Part shown: one piece after another, positions 1-12,264 of the stretch
Numbering within the stretch: the first letter of the stretch is position 1
Layout: every line of letters starts with the position of its first letter
DNA from: Eupeodes corollae
Lineage: Eukaryota; Arthropoda; Insecta; Diptera; Syrphidae
Reading direction: 5' to 3'
DNA length: 64,000 nucleotides
NCBI RefSeq assembly: GCF_945859685.1
Contig: NC_079149.1
Span: 53,214,991-53,278,990, forward strand
Notes under the pieces: model-generated
What the model was told of the DNA's origin: nothing
Seen by the model: only the letters and a program-made list of their open reading frames with translations
Database searches by the model: none
Program-made: the position numbers and the translations under genes

Positions 1-149
1 ATTATTTATTGTTGTGTTTTGTTATGTTGGCAGCAATTGAAAGAACAATTAAAAATTGAATTTAGCACGTTATCACATGTTTTTGTTGTTGCCTTTTTAT
101 GCCCTTTATTGCTGAGTAAGGTATGGTAAGTAAGATATAAGGGCCGAAT

Positions 150-300
150 CCATTATTGTTTAATTGAAAAAAGGAGTATAATCTTTGTGAAAAACTTCTT
201 CAGGTGTTCCTCAAGGATGCATCTTGAGCCCTCTTTTATTTGCCTTGTTTATAGATGATGTTTCATCCATTCTACCTAGAGGTGTTGTGCATGTGGGGAA
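150..300 (+). pseudogene. Non-LTR retrotransposon reverse-transcriptase scrap
   Basis: Positions 201-285 read SGVPQGCILSPLLFALFIDD in one frame. This is reverse-transcriptase block 4 of jockey/CR1-type LINEs (GVPQGS.LSP.LF..FIND). Only about 30 codons remain. The frame then runs into a mariner transposase remnant, so the LINE copy is truncated on its 3' side by another element. No A-rich tail or YADD motif follows. Confidence 0.75.
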
Positions 301-665
301 TTTATGTATGCAATGTGCGTTGTCTTACGAGTTAAACATCAACAAAGAAACGGTTCGGAAGATGTTACACGAGAATTTGAATATGCGAAAGATCTGCGCA
401 AAGATGGTTCCTAAGGTTCTCACCCATTCTCGTTCGTTGGGCAAGAGTTTTTGGCAAACCACCCTATAGCCCCGAAATTGCTCCCCGCGACTTTTTTCTA
501 TTCCTCAAGATGAAGTCGCAAGGGAACTCATCATGGTGGCGTACAGAAGGTACAAGAAGCTCTAAACGTGGTACTAAACGGGCTAACTTCGGAGGACTAC
601 CAAGGGTGCTTCCAATCATGGGAGAAACGTTGAAATCGTTGTTTAGAGTTAAAGGGAGATTATAG
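300..665 (+). pseudogene. Internally deleted mariner-type transposase
   Basis: Positions 318-425 encode ELNINKETVRKMLHENLNMR and then KICAKMVPKVLT, the second helix-turn-helix region of mariner transposases. From about 462 another frame gives PPYSPEIAPRDFFLFLKMK, the region holding the third catalytic aspartate of the D,D34D triad. The roughly 500-600 bases that normally lie between, with the first two catalytic Asp residues, are missing. A decayed C-terminal part runs to about 665, where a stop follows a motif like EGDY. No terminal inverted repeats were recognised, and the copy is dead. Confidence 0.75.
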
Positions 666-919
666 TGAAGGTCGATAGTAAAATTTTGCCTAAAACTTCA
701 TTTTCTTGTTTTTTATTGACAAATTCCCGGAACTTAATTGCCACACATCGTATCATATTGATTCATATGTATATGTTTAAATTAATTTACATTTATTTAT
801 ATAATGTCATTTCCGGCAGATGGCAAATATGCCAAGAACGTTATCTTAATACAAATTGAATATTATTTTAAAGATAAGATGAAAATAAAGAATAATAATA
901 ATAGTGCACAAGGTAAGAC

Positions 920-1745
920 TCCAAATTAAATTTCGCAATTGTTGAAATGTTTAAGGACCCTCAATTAAAAATAAAACTCGGAAGTCCTATCTCTCAAAAA
1001 CGTCTGCGCGTGTTGATAGGACCATCATCCTGTATCATCATGACCCAAATCAATGAAGAATTCAACTTAAACATTTCGAGAAGGCTCAAATATTTTGAAC
1101 CCAGCTAAGGAAATATGTACACTTTTGGAAAAAAGTTATATGGACCGATGAAACATAAGCCGCATCGGACCTGATGGAAAAACGTTCTTATATCGCTCTG
1201 GAAGTCAAGCCTACAACCCGAAGTATCCTTTGAAGACGGTCAAACATGGGAGACGTAGCCTAATGGTTTGGAGAGCGTTTTCTTGGTTTGGTGTAGGTCC
1301 GTTGATAAGAATAAATGGGACGATGGATAAATGTTCATATTTGAACATATTGAGAAACAATATGGAACCATTTACATTTGAGTCAATGTCATGTTTACTG
1401 GATTTTTATACAATGACCCAAATCATGCAGCTAAAATCCTGAAGGAGTGGCTTAAAAATGAATCCATCAACGTTTTGACTTGGGCGGTGTAAAGTCCAGA
1501 TCTTAACCCTATAGAAAATCCATGGAATGATGTTAACCCTAAAAAGATAACCATATTTCATAGACCATAAGTGATACACATGATTTATACGTCAATTCAA
1601 CGTAGGTTACCTTTCTAGGGTTAAGGTTAAAATCCTGCATCAATTCAGAGGAACTTTGGATTTGAATTCAAAAATTGGTGGAAAGTTTACCTCGAAGATG
1701 TGAGGCAACGTTAAAAAATGTAATAAATTGGAATGTGTCCTTTTG
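920..1745 (+). pseudogene. Decayed Tc1-like transposase
   Basis: Pieces in several frames match Tc1-type transposases in order: VIWTDE near 1138-1155 (first catalytic Asp region), TVKHGRRSLMVWRAFSW near 1237-1290, ING.MD..YLNILRNN near 1309-1365, a degraded NDPNHAAKIL near 1412-1440 (second Asp), and SPDLNPIENPWNDV near 1494-1535 (catalytic Glu). Frameshifts and stops occur between these blocks. The copy may end at the ACTGTA near 1749-1754, which resembles a Tc1 end beside a TA target, but the left end is not recognisable. Confidence 0.8.
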
Positions 1746-1799
1746 TACACTGTATATTAGTATATTTAGTTATTTTATTTATAAATACATGTAATTGTA

Positions 1800-3334
1800 C
1801 AGTGGCTCCCAGCCAAAATGATGCACTCAATTTCTTTACTGAAACATTTAAATAAATAGGGAACCACTTCGAAATGAAAAGAAGTTTGTTTAATTGGTGG
1901 TTTTAACAAAAAATAAAGAGCTTATACATTTTTAATAGCTTAACCAGTTATATTTCATTTTTTGTTTAGAAACAATGTCTCAGCTAAAATGATGTGTTGT
2001 GTTAAGTTCCATAAAAAAAAGCTGTTTTAGCAGTGGAAAAAAGTCGTAAAATTTTCTTAGTATTTCGTCAGATAACCCTTTTTGCTTAAGCACTGACTCA
2101 AGTCTCTTTGACATTGATTTAACAAGCTTTGAGGTGCATTCGGATATTATGCCCCATTTTTCCAAAAGTGCCTTTTTAAATCTTCCTTTGACGAATTCGC
2201 ATGTTTTCGAATTTCGCGCTCCAGCTTCGACCATAAATTTTCGATGGCATTTAAGTCTGGCGACTAGGCAGGCGGTTGCATGACATGAGGGCAGTTCCAG
2301 ATTAACCAAGTTTGCACAATTCCAGACTTATGTTTAGGGTCGTTATCTTGATATAGTCGAAAACTGTCCTTGATGTTGAGTTTTTCAGCACTTTGCAACA
2401 AGTTTTGCTTCAAAATATCTAGATACATGTTTTTGTCCATATTACCTTTGATAAAAACCAGGTTTCCTTCGCCAGCAGAAGACATACAGCCCCACATCAT
2501 AACATGCCGTCTACCGTGTTTCACTGTCATACGTAAATTCTTCGGCTGAAGCTCCGTATTTGGCTGCCTTCAAACGTACCCCTTACCATTCGATCCGTGA
2601 AGATTAAATTTACTTTTATCAGTAAATATTACGGTATTTCATAAAAATTCGTCCATGTTAAGATGCTCACGAGCAAATTTGATTCTTTCTATTTTGTTTT
2701 TACTTTTTTCGGGCACTCCTTCCATTAAAATCGGCATATCTTAAGATCCGGCGTATTGTCTCAGCGCCGCACTTTTTATATCTGCTTCTTGGGCTAATTT
2801 TGGTGCACTTAATGTAGGATCTTCCTTCACAATCCATCGGCAATCACTATCGGAAAATATTTTATTTGGAGCTTCTTTTGCCTTACTGACCACTCAATTT
2901 CCACGGACATAACGTTCAATTATATGTTGCAGTTGAAGAACTAATTTTTACCATTTCTGCAATTTTTAGTTGGCTTTTCCCATCTTTAAATTGTTTAATT
3001 ATTAGTTGGCAGGTTTCAGTACTCGTATGGCATCCCATTTCGAAAACACAAATTCAAAATATTTAATTATGCGATTGAAAAACGAATAAAATTGAAAAAG
3101 AGCTGCTACTTCAATTTCTGAAACATTTTTTCTAAAGAAAATAATTATTATGACTGGTTAAGCTATTAAAAATTTATAATTTCTTTATTTTTTATTATTT
3201 ATTTGAAACCATCATTGGAATAAACTTAATAAATAATATAACGTATGGTTTTCTTTTCATTTTCAAGCGGTTCCCTTGTTATTTAAGTTTTTCAGCAAAG
3301 AAATTGAGTGCATCATTTTGGCTGGGAGCCACTG
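1800..3334 (-). mobile_element. Tc1-like DNA transposon with both terminal inverted repeats
   Basis: The two ends are near-perfect inverted repeats starting CAGTGGCTCCCAGCC and extending about 40 bases, through AAAATGATGCACTCAATTTC. A TA dinucleotide lies directly outside each end (1798-1799 and 3335-3336), the target duplication expected for Tc1/mariner elements. The length, 1535 bp, is normal for an autonomous Tc1 element. The transposase is on the minus strand and is broken. The element sits next to the older Tc1-like remnant at 920-1745. Confidence 0.9.
1985..3038 (-). pseudogene. Tc1-like transposase, multiply frameshifted
   Basis: The reading starts at an ATG at 3038 with MGCHTSTETCQLIIKQFKDG, an N-terminal helix-turn-helix start. 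The best preserved part (2530-2264) reads TVKHGRRHVMMWGCMSSAGE, then LYQDNDPKHKS, which holds the second catalytic Asp. A frameshift near 2265 moves to SPDLNAIENLWSKLE, which holds the catalytic Glu of the DDE triad, and then a decayed C-terminus. In-frame stops between 2540 and 2950 interrupt the first half, so no protein can be made. Confidence 0.85.
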
Positions 3335-3336
3335 TA

Positions 3337-4901
3337 TTTTATTACAACTTTTGTGGAACTTCTCAAACAACACTCAGCAGAATAGTTTCAAGGATTTTAT
3401 ATTTTCCCTCTATAAGTCGGTTTTCCATAGGCATAGGGTCAAGTAAAATTTCACTAGAATTGCATATCTAACTAAAAAGAGGCTGCAAAGTTCTTTATGA
3501 ATAGCAGCTCTGTCCATCATGGATGTTAAATTAAACCTCTAGTTCAATTAGACTCGGGTTTTAATTAAAATATGATTATGAATATGCTCCAACATAGGTA
3601 TGGTCTCTTGCTTTCAAGATATTTAAGCCTAAAATCAATATTTTTAACATTTAGTATTAGTTTTCTTTCAAGATTTTTAACTTCTATTTAATAAGTCAAA
3701 AAATGATGATGTTTTGTGTGTCCAACACACAAATGAGGTGTTCTAAAATTTAAAACATGTAATTTTTGTGAGTCACAAAAAAAAAGTACACAAAAAAAAA
3801 AACAATCTTCAAAAACCTGCTTTTATTTCCAGGCTCCAGGGTCAAACTTATGACGAAAAAAGTACATCTCAATATCTACTAAATAGCCTTTAAACAGTGC
3901 TTCAAGATCCCACTTGACGAATGTACATCACATCTTAGCGCTATGTTGGTAGATGTGTATTTATAAGAACATGTACCACAACCAAAAGAAAATCATATCA
4001 ATAAATCAATTTCGAAATATGTACTTCAAAGATAAATTATAATTTATGCGTGACAAATTGACATGGCAAAAGATAATAATCTTCAATTTAAATGCAATTA
4101 TAAAGCAAAAAGAAAACTATCTATATTCTATATATTCCTATATTCACATTCGATAACGATGCAGAAATGTTAAGTGCATTCTAAAGTGTATTTTATAAAC
4201 ACAAAAAAACAAATAGTAATAACTCCATCTATACTCTGATTGCCACATCGATAGAAGATGAATCATGCCCACGTTTTGTTTCCCATTTAAGGAAGCATTT
4301 ATACAAAAACAAACAACCTCGTTAAATAAAGTCGAGATGAAAATCGAAATAAGATACAAACATAGACATTGAAGCTTGTTCTGTAAATTATAGAGAATCT
4401 CTATTGAAAAACTTATTAACACTAATTAACATCAAACATCAATATGGAAGCAGAAGTTCTTTAAACAAACAGCAATAAATTAATGATGTACAAGCAGACG
4501 TATAGTCTTCCATCAATAAGCCACCATTACCCCCGAAAAATATGAAATTTCTTCTCACGCGACAAATTTGGAATTTTGATATAGAAAAGCTTAATAATGG
4601 TTTTGAAAAAAAAAATATATATGAAGGCATGATTTCGATATTATTGAGATGATCATATTTGGAACAAAAGTCTATAAAACAAATTTTTGTTACAAAATAA
4701 ATAATTTCAATTTTTTGTCTCTCTCTCTTTTTTTCCATCGCAGTAATTTGTTCACTTGCCATAAAGTTATTTCAAAATCTTACAGAAGCCAATGTAATGA
4801 TTTTATGCGATATAATGCACAGCACACATAATTTTTGCTGCGAAGGCTTACCAATTATTCTAAAGGGTGTTAAATTTTTTAAGTTGAAGCTTTGAATTCT
4901 A
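3337..4901. other. Intronic sequence, no gene recognised
   Basis: AT-rich intron of the myosin gene. I see only homopolymer runs (for example the A-runs near 3778-3802) and short chance ORFs on both strands with no family motif. Confidence 0.6.
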
Positions 4902-6262
4902 AAAAACATTGGCGCAAAATTTTAAACGATTTACTTAAAAATGTTAAAGCCATTTTTAGCAATTTACTAAGCTTAAAAGTTAATTTATCCAATTTTAGAG
5001 GATTCTAACGTCTTACTATTTTTTAGCAATTTACGGAATAGCTATTTTTAATTTATACCAATTTTCTAAATCCATATGGCATTTGTTCAACTATTCTTAT
5101 AAGAGCTGTGGATGGAATGGTCCAATCAAAATTTAGGAATTCAAATTAATAGGTCCGTTTAAGCGTATTTGCTTTGTTTATTTTCACGAACTGTCACTTT
5201 TAGACATGTTTTGGATGTTTGTTTTTTTAACAAAATGCAATTAGCAATTTACTAGTTTTTAAAACGAAACGAAAGATTTAAAATTTTGGAGTCCTTTAGT
5301 AAATTATTAAACCTTTAACATATTTGCTTTGTTTATTTTCACGAACTGTCACTTTTTAGAAATGTTTGGATGCTCGTTTTTTTTAATAGAATGCAATTGG
5401 GAATTCACTAGTTTGCAAAACGAACGAAAGATTTAAAATTTTGGAGTCCCTTAGTAAATTATTAAACCTTTAACACATTTGCTTTGTTTATTTTCACGAA
5501 CTGTCACTTTTTAGACATGTTGGGATGCTCGTTTTTTTTTTAATAAAATGCAATAAGGAATTTACTAGTTTGCAAACCGAACGAAAAATTTAAAATTTTG
5601 GAGTCCCTTAGTAAATTATTAAACCTTTAACATATTTGCTTTGTTTATTTTCACGAACTGTCACTTTTTAGACATGTTCAGATGCTGTTTATTTTTTTTT
5701 TAAATGCAATAAGCAATTTACTAGTTTGCAAAGATTTAAAATTTTGTAGTGCCTTAGTAAATTATTAAACCTTTAACATATTTGCTTCGTTTATTTTCAC
5801 GAACTGTCACTTTTTAGACATGTTTAGCATAAGCAATTTAATAGTTTGCAAACCGAAATGAAAGATTTCAAATTTTGTAGCCCATTAGTAAATTATTAAA
5901 CCTTTAATATATTTACTTTGTTTATTTTCACGAATTGTCACTTTTTAGACATGTTCAGATGCTGTTTATTTGGATGCTCGTTTATTTTTTAATAAAATGC
6001 AATTAGGAATTTAATAGTTTGCAAACCGAACGAAAGATTTAAAATTTTGGAGTCCCTTAGTAAACTATTTAACCTTTAACATATTTGCTTTGTTTATTTT
6101 CGCGAACTGTGACTTTTTAGACATGTTTGGATACTCGTTTTTATTTTTTAATAAAATGTAGTTAGGAATTTAATAGTTTGCAAACCGAACGAAAGATTTA
6201 AAATTTTGGATTCAATTAGTAAATTATTAAACCTTTAACAATAGATTGTTTAAAATTTTGGT
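4902..6262 (+). mobile_element. Non-autonomous Harbinger-like element with an internal tandem repeat
   Basis: The left end GGCGCAAAATTTTAAACGAT and the right end AATAGATTGTTTAAAATTTT are imperfect inverted repeats (core GTTTAAAATTTT). The same ends occur at 9413-9854 and 46561-47234, and the last copy holds a recognisable Harbinger transposase fragment; that is the basis for the class. This copy has no ORF of note. Its middle is a tandem array, listed separately. I could not define a clean target duplication. Confidence 0.65.
5155..6240 (+). repeat. Tandem array, seven units of about 131-172 bp
   Basis: The marker CACGAACTGTCAC, or a close variant, begins near 5185, 5340, 5495, 5652, 5798, 5929 and 6101. 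Each unit also carries GACATGTT, a T-run, AAAATGCAAT, TAGTTTGCAAA, GATTTAAAATTTTG and TAAATTATTAAACCTTTAACA in the same order. Unit length varies mainly through the T-run and small deletions; the fifth unit lacks one segment. Related elements at 9413-9854 and 10370-10830 hold one unit only, so the array expanded within this copy. Confidence 0.9.
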
Positions 6263-6766
6263 AATGAATTGAAAATTAAGATCAAAAGTTAAAAATCTGA
6301 GCCACTTTCGAAGAGGTATGTATTTGTCATTCAACAAATTACAAACACCTAAACAAAATTGGCGCAAGATTTTGTTCTTGGAAATCTAATTGGACCTTTC
6401 CAGTAAGTTTTTTAAATTTAAAATTTCACCTCACAATTACTATCACGTGAATTTTTCGAGATATGTATTATAAACACATATATAACGCTTTTTGAGGCAA
6501 TTCTAATTCATGAAGCAGCTTTTTTTTCAATAAAATTCGTTCTAGTTTTTCAAATCTATATTCGATATTCAGTTGAAAAATTTGTCGTATTTCATAAAAT
6601 TTTCGAAAAATCTTAACAATTTATAAGTTTTTTCCTGATTTACAAAAATTTTTATGAAATGCTAAATGAATTGTACTTAATCGTTTTTGAAAAGAAAAGG
6701 ACTAAACCGGTTTTTAAAATAAGTTTTGTTCATGGAACGAAACCATCATATTAACAATTTTAGTAC

Positions 6767-7545
6767 CCGTGTTTTGTTGGAAAATCTATTAATAGTATAG
6801 TAGGATTTTACACGAATGACAAAGACAATATCCGCAGTATCAATACTATCGATAAAAGTTAAAATAGAACTTTACTACGGATGGGTTTTTGACATTTATA
6901 CGAGTCTCGAATGGATCTTATGTGATTTTGTTCTCAAATGTTGGTACGATTGATATTGCATTTATATCTCGATGGCTGTGTTCGTTGAGTAGTTGTGCAT
7001 TTGGAATCATGTGTTTTCTATTGGGGAAAAAATCAATCTGTTACTGTTGATATTATTTAGTTTTGTTAATCAAAATGGACTAACTGGGCTTATTTTGCAA
7101 GAATAGAGAAGATAATTAAGTTTTGCTGCGATCCCCGACCGCAATCGAGTCGAATTAAGCTTATTTCAACACGATTCAGGCATATAAAGGATTGAGCTTC
7201 AAGCGCGCTTCAACACCACATGTTAATGTAGTAGTCTACGAACAAACTACCTCCTTGAACCAATTGTTAACTTTTTTTTATAGAATCTCAATTTCCAAAT
7301 GTTTTCTTAACATTTCATCCTGAAAATTGTTAATTTTATTAGTTTAAGTTAGTTTTTTTTTTTGCTGAAGTTAATTTTAACTTTTGGTTTTCGCAAAACT
7401 TTCTTTCATTTGGATTTTTTTATTATTCTGACAGATCTTCTTTCAGTTGTACTAATTTTTGAATACAAAAAACTGGCTACTTCCGATGGGTTTTCTTGGG
7501 AATTTTCTACTATACTATTTATAGAATGCCAAAAAAAACACTGGT
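6767..7545 (+). repeat. Dispersed repeat, copy 1 (inverted relative to 50507-51600)
   Basis: This stretch matches the reverse complement of 50507-51600 over most of its length, including TGTTTTGTTGGAAAAT at its left end, GACGGGTTTTTGACATTTAT-like sequence near 6885 and a shared ORF stretch (WEFSTILFIECQKK near 7495-7535). It lacks about 315 bp that the other copy has near 50920-51235. No terminal inverted repeat, transposase or reverse transcriptase was recognised, so the class is unknown. Confidence 0.8.
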
Positions 7546-9218
7546 ATTAAATCAAGTTTTTGATATATATTAAAAACAAACATTAAAAAGGAGTATTTTT
7601 GAAACCTGATCGAATAACTTAAATTAAAGTTTAGATTCGAAATCAGCACTACAAATTAAGTCAAAAATTATGCAAGTAGAGCCAAATAAAGATTCGTAAC
7701 TAGTGAAAATTTCCAGGAACTAAGTAAGATACTAAAATGATGTAAGCAGTGTCTAGATGACAAAGATTTGTTCTTTGCAAAGTCATCATACAATTTATTG
7801 TTAACTGATATGTTGTGCTGTAACTTAGCCTTAGAAACCATGTTTTTGGCTGATCTTGGCATTTTTAAAGTTGCATATTTTAAAAACCTGTTGTGATCGA
7901 AATTTTAAGGTGAGATTCGATTTTAGGACATCTTTGTACTTCATAAAATTATTGTTTCGTTCATGTTACGAAAAAAAACTATATTTTGCTAACCAATGTA
8001 ACTTAAGTTCATAAGCTGTAGAAGGATCACATTCGCATTCACATTTCACTGTGTTTGCCGAGTTAAGTTAATTTCTGGCATAGAGCTTAGATTGATTTTT
8101 TCTTACAAAGCACAGAGTAAAATTTGTAAATTTCCACCGACATTTATGTGCATGGAAAAAAACACCCTTTTAACCTAAAGATATGTATCTACTTCATGCC
8201 GACAACAACACGACGAGGGTTACAAAGCACAAATTGTGTATGGTTAAACATACATATTCATGAAGTCAATCGATCTAGAGTAAGTTTGTGGGCTAGATAC
8301 TAGAGTATTGATATTATTAAGTATAGAAGACGCAGCTCAATTGGAGCGAAGCAAAAATACAAGAAGAAAAATACAAAATAAAATTTGAAAAAAAGGCGAG
8401 GAATTGACAATAATATTAATGGATTTGTTTGAAACCTGTTTCAAACGTAGGTTGATGTTTATTGTGTTTTTTGTTGTTGTCTTGATAAAATTTAAACTGA
8501 ATTTTTTTACAAAATAAAATCGGAAATCTTCAGAATGAGATCAAGCTTGTAAAATATGCATGATTTCTTCAGATTAGATAAAATTATATTATTTTTTATA
8601 ATATAGGTTAATCAACAAAATAAAAAAATGACCATTTTAGGGAGTGAAAAACGCCTTCTTCATTAAATAAACGACCTTTATTGTGTGTTTTTTTTTTAAT
8701 TGGATGTATTCAAACCATTTAATTAATATGACGTTTGCAGTCGAAATAAAGCATCAACTTGATGTATGTATGTAGGTGGTTTCGAAAACTACATGATGAA
8801 GGGTATTTATAATTTCCTTTTTTCATTAAGTAATTTACAAATTGTTAACGTAGGCGAATTATAATTATGATCATAGAATAATGAATTCGCGGCTGATATA
8901 TGTATGCATGCTTCTTTTTATAAAAAAAAATAACATTAAACAAATGCCAACTTAAAAAGAAAAACAGAACTAGAGGATTGACATTTTTTTTAAACATTAA
9001 TCTTTTTTTTCTCAGTTGAATGTTTTCATTTTCGTAATGCATACAAATTAAGAAAACAGAATTGCTTTTATAACCGCCTCCTCCTTAAAAGGTTTACGGT
9101 TGAACGGAAACGAGGACTTTTAACTTTACTATTTTAATTATAGCTTTTACTTTAATTTGTATCTTAAACGTCATTCCTAAAAATGTAATCTTTTTTAAAA
9201 TAGAAGATTTTCACTTAC
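7546..9218. other. Intronic sequence, no gene recognised
   Basis: AT-rich intron directly downstream of the P-loop exon. No exon of the myosin gene, in particular none encoding the region after PKGSGA, could be read on the minus strand. Poly-T and poly-A runs are common. Confidence 0.6.
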
Positions 9219-9340
9219 CGCTCCAGAACCTTTCGGTTTTGATGCAGCCACATAGGCCAAATACTGAATGACTTTTTTTGTATTCTCAGTTTTACCAGCA
9301 CCGGATTCTCCCGTACACAGGATCGACTGATCTTCACGAT
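9219..9340 (-). CDS. zip: Non-muscle myosin II heavy chain, internal coding exon with the ATP-binding P-loop
   Basis: After completing a split Asp codon, this exon encodes REDQSILCTGESGAGKTENT and then KKVIQYLAYVAASKPKGSGA. GESGAGKT is the myosin Walker A loop that binds ATP phosphates, and the following helix is typical of class II myosins. The minus-strand acceptor is TTTATAG and the donor is GCG|GTAAGT; the exon ends in phase 0. PKGSGA is the point where insect zipper transcripts use alternative splicing, as I recall it, so the next exon may be an alternative loop-1 exon. I could not find it within positions 1-9218, so at least 9.2 kb of intron follows. Confidence 0.95.
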
Positions 9341-9412
9341 CTATAAATATATAAAAGATAATTTTGTTTAAATAATGTTGTTTTATAAATACATACTAGA
9401 TTATTATAATTT

Positions 9413-9854
9413 AACTCACGAACAATTTTAAACAACCTATTGTTAAAGGTTTAATAATTACTAGTCAGCAATTTGCATAATATTTAACAATTTATTGAGG
9501 GACTACAAAATTTTAAACTTTTCTTTTCGTTTTCCAAACTAGTTAATTGAAAATTGCATTCTATTAAAAAAACAAGCATACAAACATACTCAAAAGTGAC
9601 AGTTCGTGAAAAAAAAACAAAGCAAGCAATACGCTTAAACGGACCTATTATTTGGAACTGTTGATTGGACTGTTCCATCCACTGCTCTCATAAGAATAAT
9701 TGTATAGATGTCATATGGATTTAGAAAATTGCAAAGTTATTTAAACTTCAGCAAATTGTTAAGAGATAGTAAGATTTTAAAATATTTTAAAATTAGGTAA
9801 ATCATTTTTTTGGCTTTGACATTCAACTAAATCGTTTAAAATTTTGCGCCACTG
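9413..9854 (-). mobile_element. Short Harbinger-like non-autonomous element
   Basis: On the minus strand it begins GGCGCAAAATTTTAAACGAT near 9854 and ends with AACAATAGGTTGTTTAAAAT near 9420. These are the same ends as the element at 4902-6262. It contains one unit of the repeat that is sevenfold there (GTGACAGTTCGTG near 9597 in plus orientation). It lies only about 70 bp upstream of the P-loop exon in transcription order, just outside the acceptor region. Confidence 0.7.
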
Positions 9855-10369
9855 TAATTTGGGTTTATGGCTTTGATTTTGACATTTTTTTTTAATTGAA
9901 TCAAACTCAGCGAAATCCAAACATAATATAGTCAGGATCATTGCCACATGAACTGAACAAAATTCTGGTCTATAGGCAAACAAGTGGAAGATATGATTAT
10001 TTCTCGCACTTTAGGGAAACAGCAAGGAATTCTAGATTTATTGTCATGGTTCATTTCCACATATCATAATAAGAATTCAATCGATTGGAAATATAATCTT
10101 AGATGACATTAAGGACTTACTCAAATGAGGATCAACGATTTGATCTCGTTCAATAACTTATCGCTTTTCATCTATAAGTGGAATGAGTTATGCTATAAAA
10201 CGGAACAGCGCCAATTATGACACGATCAACTATTCTGAATGGATTTATTTTGATTGGAGAATTTTAAAGTCGCTGCAGATAAGAGAATCTCTAAAGCACA
10301 AGCTGTCATTAAAATGGATAACTCATGCTGTAAACCTCGACCACAAAAATGTAGCCCAGAAAGAAACAT

Positions 10370-10830
10370 TGGTGTTAAAAAATATTTTTAAAGTTAATGT
10401 TTCATTTTTAATCGTCCATATCCCAAAAATAAGTAGATGGTTTTTTACTATATCAATTTAAAAAAAGTGACAATTTTGCTAAATTTAAAACCACGTAGTG
10501 TCTCTACCTAAGCTTTAAGCACTTTGCTAAATCTATATGACATCTGTCAATTAATCTTATAAGACCAGTGGATAGAAATGTCGATTTTACACTTCTACAG
10601 TTTGGAAACCCAAATTATGGGACTGTTTACGTTTGTTTTCTTTGTTTTTTTTTTTTGCACAAGATGTCACTATTTAGAAACGTTTGGATACCGATTTTTA
10701 AATTTAGCGATGTAAAAGTTAGTAAACGAAAAGAAAGGTGTAAAATTTTGGAGTCGCTTAGTAAATTGATAAATATTTACTTAGTAAAATGTTAATCCCT
10801 TAACAATAGGTTGTTTAAAATATCGTAACA
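10370..10830 (+). mobile_element. Older, diverged Harbinger-like element of the same family
   Basis: It shows the family's internal landmarks in order: CTTATAAGACCAGTGGAT near 10555, a diverged GATGTCACTATTTAGAAACG near 10663, GTAAAATTTTGGAGTCGCTT near 10739 and the right end CCCTTAACAATAGGTTGTTT near 10798. The left end is degraded. One repeat unit only. The greater divergence suggests an older insertion than the 4902 and 9413 copies. Confidence 0.6.
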
Positions 10831-10999
10831 TTTACTTTAAACTTATTTCATCTTACAAAAAATATTTTTAACATTCAATAAAATTTGGAAAAAAAAATCC
10901 GGAAGGCACTTTTTTCGTAAAAATTAAAATCTACAATGCTACGAAAAATCACCTTTGAATTCAAAATGATTTCATTCTGTGGTAAAGTTTGTTGTTAAA

Positions 11000-11390
11000 G
11001 TGAGATAAAGGTCTTAGATCAGCTTTTTTTATATAAGAAATAAAAACTTCCAAAAAATGCTACTAAAATTGATTAAAATTAGTTTTCAACAAAAAATCTA
11101 GGGAGCATTAAAAGATTTTGAACCCAACCTTAGTTATTCATATGCAAAATATTGTTGCTAACTTTTAGTTGATTTTTTTTTTTAGCAAAATTTAATTGAA
11201 AACTTTATAAAAACAACAAAAAAAACCGTTAAGAAATGATTTTTGAATAAAGTATTAGGAGAACACTGAAAGATATTGACAAAATGTTGTTTATAATATT
11301 TCTCTTAAAGTTTTAGACAAATCTACAGACGAAATGGGAAGTTATCAGCTCGACTCGCATCTTAGTCTCTTTTTTATTTGGGTAATGTGT
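11000..11390 (+). repeat. 3' remnant of the 1.6-kb repeat-bearing element
   Basis: The stretch near 11316-11375 matches the terminal part of 13227-14815: AGACAAATC, ACAGACG.., GGGAAGTTATCAGCTCGACTCGCATCTTAG-like sequence (CGCATCCCAGCCTC in the better copy) and a T-run. Upstream (11040-11300) are weak matches to its internal repeats. It is a partial copy only. Confidence 0.6.
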
Positions 11391-11544
11391 TGAGTAAACT
11401 TAGCTGCGATAACTTTTCTTACTGCAGCTACAATTTGACATTGTAAGCTTTTATACTACTTTCACACATTTTAACTTTGACAGTGTCCAATGCTGCAGTT
11501 GCAGATAGACCATTGTGTTCAGTCAGTTGAGTAATTTTAGGCGC

Positions 11545-11790
11545 CAGTTATAGCTATCATTGGTTTTCATCATTGAAAACAAACATTGGAATTTTTTTGA
11601 CAGGTCGTTTATAGCAATCATTTAAAAATTCTGTGATTGAAAAAAATTTCCTGATTGAAATCCAACGACAAATTTTTACTGACAAAAATCTGTCATTGGA
11701 ATTGTGTGAAATTGGAACAAAAATCAGTGGAACGATTCGTTTCACTTTTGAACATAAAATTATCAGCTGTTCATGAAAATGAGATATGCA
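11545..11790 (+). repeat. MITE-like repeat, family C, copy 1
   Basis: A short interspersed repeat with the landmarks TTTTCATCATTGAAAACAAA, GACAG(G/A)TCGTTTATA, AATCTGTCATTGGAATTGTG and TCAGCTGTTCA in fixed order. It recurs at 55947-56230 and 59905-60190 and, more diverged, at 31735-32470. TTTTCATCATTGAAAA is a near-palindrome and may be part of a fold-back end. No coding capacity. Confidence 0.75.
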
Positions 11791-12264
11791 TTTTTAAAGA
11801 AAAATAAATGTGCAGTTACGTTTTATTTCTAAAAAAAAAAAATGTGGGTAATTTCCGATCGATCAATACATAATTTTCCTTTCTAATCAAAGGGAAACAC
11901 CATCAAATATCAATTCAAAAATTTTCCGGATCGATTTTAATGGCGTTTTATTAAAGAAAGATTATATGTTAAAATTTTACATCGAACTTTACATTGCTTT
12001 TGGCAATTTTTTGACACTTTCAAATTACCTCAGATTGTTTAACTGTCCTGAGATTTATTTTTAAATTTAAATCAAAATATTTTCAAGTTTTTAGCTGGAG
12101 TCAAGATTTTATTATCTAGTCGCGGCATAAATTCTGTTCAAAACTTTAAGACCTTGTTGCACAGAACTAAATATGGACACTAGTATTCAATGCAATGAAT
12201 AAATGTCAATTTGGCTTCAGTTTCGTTTTTTTTTTTAATAAGAAGAAAATAGAATCACAATAAT

